From: Pipra filicauda
Taxonomy: Eukaryota > Chordata > Aves > Passeriformes > Pipridae
DNA length: 64,000 bases
Direction: 5' to 3'
Assembly: GCF_003945595.2 (NCBI RefSeq)
Contig: NW_024104421.1
Span: 5,704,001-5,768,000, forward strand
Made by a program: the position numbers and the translations under genes. The notes beneath the pieces are model-generated. The model ran no database searches and was not told the DNA's origin. It saw only the letters and a program-made list of their open reading frames with translations. Shown here one piece after another: positions 60,419-64,000 of the stretch; the stretch's first letter is position 1, and each line of letters opens with the position of its first letter.

Positions 60419-62708
60419 TGTAAAACTGCTGTGTGTTTCTGCCCCCCACCCCTTTGATGCACCATCTCACCCTCTTGAACTTCCCCCACCTCAAGTATAT
60501 TTGGGCTTGTCCAGCAGCCTTGTGAAGTGAGGGGCTCCAAAACTGGTCCTTTTAATTTTGTTCAATTATTTCCTATTAAAATTTTAAATTTAATTGTTCA
60601 TTAATATTAAAGAATGTTGTATACACTGCATTCTTACACTTTATTGGATGCACTTATTTTATATCTTATTTATGTATATATTTCTATGACATAGTACACA
60701 AATATATATATTATGTGTATCTTGTATGAATAAATAGTACATGCACACATATATATTGTGTATATTTGTATATTTAAGCACTAAAGGAAATGCATAGCTA
60801 ATCAGAGGTTGTTCTGAGATCAGATGAGTAAGAAGGTTTCAAAAATCTCAGAACAATATAGAAAAAAAATATGGACTTTAAGATTTCATCTGTATCTGTG
60901 AAAATTTACAGGAGACAAAGACGGGAGAAGAATCCTGTCCATTGTCTGTTTAATTCTTAATTTTGTGAACCTGCTGTGCCACTCTCGGTAAATGAGACAT
61001 GGAAGCACAAACAAAGGATGTATAGGCAATAAGCCCTTCAAGGTGAGGAAGAATTAGCATAAAAAGGGCAAATTATAGAAGCAGCTATTGACTGTAATAG
61101 TTCCCAAGCTTAAAATCAGATGCACGTTCAGTGCTTTACAATTCTCATATAAAAGTGTTTACAGTCTTTCAGAGACATAACTGAAAGGAAAAAAAAAAAA
61201 AAGGAAAGAAAAAAGAAACCTTTAGTCATAGGAAGAATATTTTTAAAACACCAGAAAGGCAGGGATTGGCTGGTTGGAGAAAGAATAATAGAAAATGTGG
61301 GTCCTAGTCAATGCTTATTTTTTCTAGGGTAACTTACTTGAAACTAATACTTGCTATGGAGTTACACTGAAAACAAACAAGAAATAATGTCCTATCTCTA
61401 AAAGTAACATCAGCAGCACAGAGCAGTTGGAAGTTGGAGAGAGTCCTCAGCATGAGGTCTGCAGCGATCCAGGTACAGAGAGCCTCTCCCTCAATGTCAA
61501 TGGGTTTAAGTCAAACTCTGGCCAGTACAGAAAGCTGTGACCATCTAATGGTTACCCTGGGGGACAGAGGTACAAGGAGATGGTCCTTATGTGAACTTTG
61601 ATGACTGGATGTCTGAATGCAACTATGTGTGTATAAATGACATAATGTAAATTTATTCTCTGGCTGATCAAGTGATATCCCCTGCACCTAAAGTCCTGCA
61701 TCTATTTTACCTGTTAGACATGGCTCATGGCATTAAACGACTCTCATGAGAGCAGACATGGTGAGGGATTTCTTCCCTGCATCATCATCAAGAAGACCAA
61801 AATCTTCTTTTCAAGGACAGCCCTCAACACCCAGAGCAGAAGCTGCTTTAGTAACACTGTAACTGGCCTTTGAAAGTATGTTCCTGACTCAAGGACCGAA
61901 GCAGCTGCATTCCCGGAAAGTGTTAAATTTCTGTGAAACATATCACAATGACTTCTTATTTCTACTTTTACCATGCGAGCAAAGCAACAGGTGAACTTTA
62001 GTTAAAAGCTTGTAGCTAAGAGGAACACAGAGTACCATCCTCTCAGGTTTTTCATGGAATTTTTTTTTTTTTCTCAGACTTACCACTGTTACGAAGTGTT
62101 ACAACTTTCACGTGAACCAGCCTTTGAGCCCCCTCTAGCTCTAACACGTGCTCCTTAGAGGTTAGTACAAAGAAAATTCAACTGTTAGAGATAGTTCTGC
62201 AACTCAGGAGAAAACCATGGGAAAACTCAGGTGTGTTTTACCTCTTTTCAGTGGTTTCCTATACCTATATAGTTTTTTGTTCCTTTTTATTGAAGCAGAT
62301 AACATCCTCGTGAGAGGTATCTAGATTGCTTTGCTTATTAATGTAAGAGGTTAAGAATAATTACACTTTAAGCATTAGAAATGACAGAGACAGAAGCTAT
62401 TTTTTCCCAAAGACAATATAATCACTATAAATTATGAGTTTTGTATCGTTATTTCTCATAAATTCTTTTCAATAGAGGTAATCAAGCATTCTGTTGAGGT
62501 ATTGCTGTTACAGTTTCTGTCTTTCTAAACCATTGCTAGACAAGAATATAGCAAAATCGCCATAAAGCACAAACATATTTTGTTTGTATAGATTTTAAAA
62601 GACAGAGGTATCAAAGTCCTATAGACCCAATTAAAAAAATACTTAACACGTGCAAAAGTAACAGCAGCTGTGCATGCTTAAATTGAGATTTGCAGAACTC
62701 TAAATCTC
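60419..62708. other. AT-rich sequence, no gene seen
   Basis: At 60,661-60,775 the DNA is rich in TATATA and GTGTATAT words. A runs occur near 61,189-61,202. No open frame here is longer than about 76 codons and none is recognisable. Confidence 0.55.
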
Positions 62709-63100
62709 CAGCCACTCTTCCCCCAGCCTGTAGTGCTGCATGCAGTTGTTGTGACCCAAGGACAGGACCTGGCACTTGGCCTTGCTGAGTCTCGCACAGT
62801 TGGCCTCAGTCCATCAGTCCAGCCTGTCCATATCTGTCTCCAGAGCCTTCCTGCCCTCCGGCAGATCAACAATCCTGCCCCACTTGCTGTCATCTACAAA
62901 CTGACTGAGAGAGCACTCGATCTCCTCATCTATGTCATTAATAAAGATACTAAACGGGACTGGCCTCAACACTGATCTTCTGAACTGGGGAACTGTATAT
63001 GCCGTGTGATAATCTGTCCCATGACCTTCCCTGGAACCATGGTCAGACTCACAGGCCTAAAGTTCCCTGGATCCTCATTCTGCCTCCTATTGCCACAGCC
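62709..63100 (-). mobile_element. CR1 LINE internal fragment with deletion
   Basis: Minus orientation, from the reverse-transcriptase region. One frame reads FSIFINDIDEEIECSLSQF and then VDDSK, the degenerate catalytic box (FVDD at 62,889-62,900), then IVDLPEGRKALETDMDRLD and a stop. Beyond a junction at about 62,996-63,008 the frame NFRPVSLTMVPGKVMGQI matches a motif normally about a hundred codons upstream. The middle of the domain is therefore missing. The 3' tail is also absent, so this is not a simple 5'-truncated insertion. Confidence 0.93.
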
Positions 63101-64000
63101 AAAGTAGGATTCAGTTCACAGATTAAAATAAGTAAATCAAAGTATTAACATTTGAGTATACACTGGAACTTGATATTTGAGATCCCATTTTGATCAATGG
63201 AGAGCGAGCTGGAGTCTGGAAAGCTATTCAGTTTGAACTCAAGCGAGCAAATACATCTGAGTGTCCTAATTTTCTAGGTAAACATTGTATTCTTTTTCTG
63301 TCTGATTTTCTTTCTAGTAAAGGAGGAAGAACTGCAGTACAGGGGAAAACAACGTGTAGCCAACAAACCATCCCTCAAACCTAGGAGACATTATTGCTTG
63401 AGGCTTTATTTTAGTTACCAGTGTTGGAGGTCTCACGCATTTCCTAATTTCCTTCTGAACAATCAATGCTTCCAGAGCACTTCTAGAGGTCTTGTTTTCC
63501 ACCAAGGCTCAGTAAGAGGGTTGTCCCTTTCTCTCAGACAGACAATATGTTTTTCACTATGACACCTCTTGTAAATGTGCAGTACATGGGTTGATATTCA
63601 GTATTTATCTTGAATTTGAAGCTGAGATATCTCTTGAAAGAAGTATTCTGTTATAAACACATCCTATACAAGCCCTGTCTATACAGGATTTTGAAATGTC
63701 CCTGAAGCACTGAGATGATTCTGCTTCAGAAGGCGTAGCTGTGTCCTGATGCACAGCCATGTACAGAAAACCTGTGGAAACTCCTTCACATAGAAGACTT
63801 AGAGACTAACTTCAGAGTTCATCACCACTTATGTGCTCAACAGGAAAATGTGGTATCCAACTTTGTAAAGAAAGGAGTGACAGACACGCCTTCAGAAATC
63901 TTGTGTAGAAAGGTTTTTATTTTCTGGGCACTATGGGTTAACTGATTCAGCATTGGAGCGGAAAACATTGTTCTTCTGTAACAATTGTGCAATTTATTTT
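63101..64000. other. AT-rich sequence, no gene seen
   Basis: Short frames on opposite strands at 63,190-63,384 and 63,314-63,505 overlap and show no motif. Nothing else stands out to the end of the window. Confidence 0.5.

Noticed and set aside
60217..60540. Minus-strand frame of 107 codons in duplication copy 2
   Set aside because: Its C-terminal half is shared with the frame in copy 1 only because the DNA is duplicated. No motif is recognised and the N-terminal parts are unrelated.
62678..62893. Minus-strand frame of 71 codons
   Set aside because: It is a shifted frame over the CR1 reverse-transcriptase remnant; the true element frame reads FSIFINDI and FVDD instead.
1..64000. tRNA, rRNA, CRISPR arrays, operons or phage-like islands
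   Set aside because: No tRNA arm-like TTCGA context, rRNA-like conserved block or regularly spaced direct repeats were seen. The CR1 content points to a vertebrate nuclear genome, where CRISPR arrays and operons are not expected.

Overview
This window looks like vertebrate, almost certainly avian, nuclear DNA from an AT-rich, gene-poor region (a gene desert or a very large intron). The main evidence is a set of CR1 LINE fragments. They carry the typical octamer tail (repeats of the type ATTCTATG) and the typical 3' end of the reverse-transcriptase frame. There is no bacterial-style gene layout, no operon, no CRISPR array and no recognisable tRNA or rRNA. Family assignments rest on recognising sequence patterns by eye; no database was searched.

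Layout. Positions 1 to about 47,190 are mostly unique AT-rich sequence with only three short CR1 pieces (10.2, 19.4 and 27.0 kb). This part also holds local GC-richer patches (3.3-3.6, 33.96-34.15 and 35.46-35.72 kb), a 50-nt A homopolymer (22,563-22,612), a T/G low-complexity tract (42.43-42.55 kb), small tandem and inverted repeats, and a weak LTR-like stretch near 27.4-27.6 kb. From 47.2 to 63.1 kb the texture changes: six further CR1 fragments occur, all in minus orientation, including reverse-transcriptase remnants at 53.8-54.5 and 62.7-63.1 kb. The last of these has an internal deletion.

The most striking structure is a head-to-tail duplication of about 640 bp (59,131-59,767 and 59,768-60,418). 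By eye the copies differ at one base and two indels. It is either a very young tandem duplication or two haplotypes placed side by side by an assembler. About 0.4 kb away, on the minus strand, a 128-codon open frame (58,346-58,729) ends near a consensus splice donor with several possible acceptors. It is the best, still weak, candidate for a real coding exon.

No complete protein-coding gene can be supported. The longer open frames elsewhere are of the size expected by chance in 64 kb and resemble nothing I recognise, apart from two short CR1 ORF2 C-terminal remnants. I found no new biological system that I can defend. The items worth following up are the tandem duplication, the candidate exon, the A50 run, the compact GC patch at 34 kb and several strong inverted repeats.
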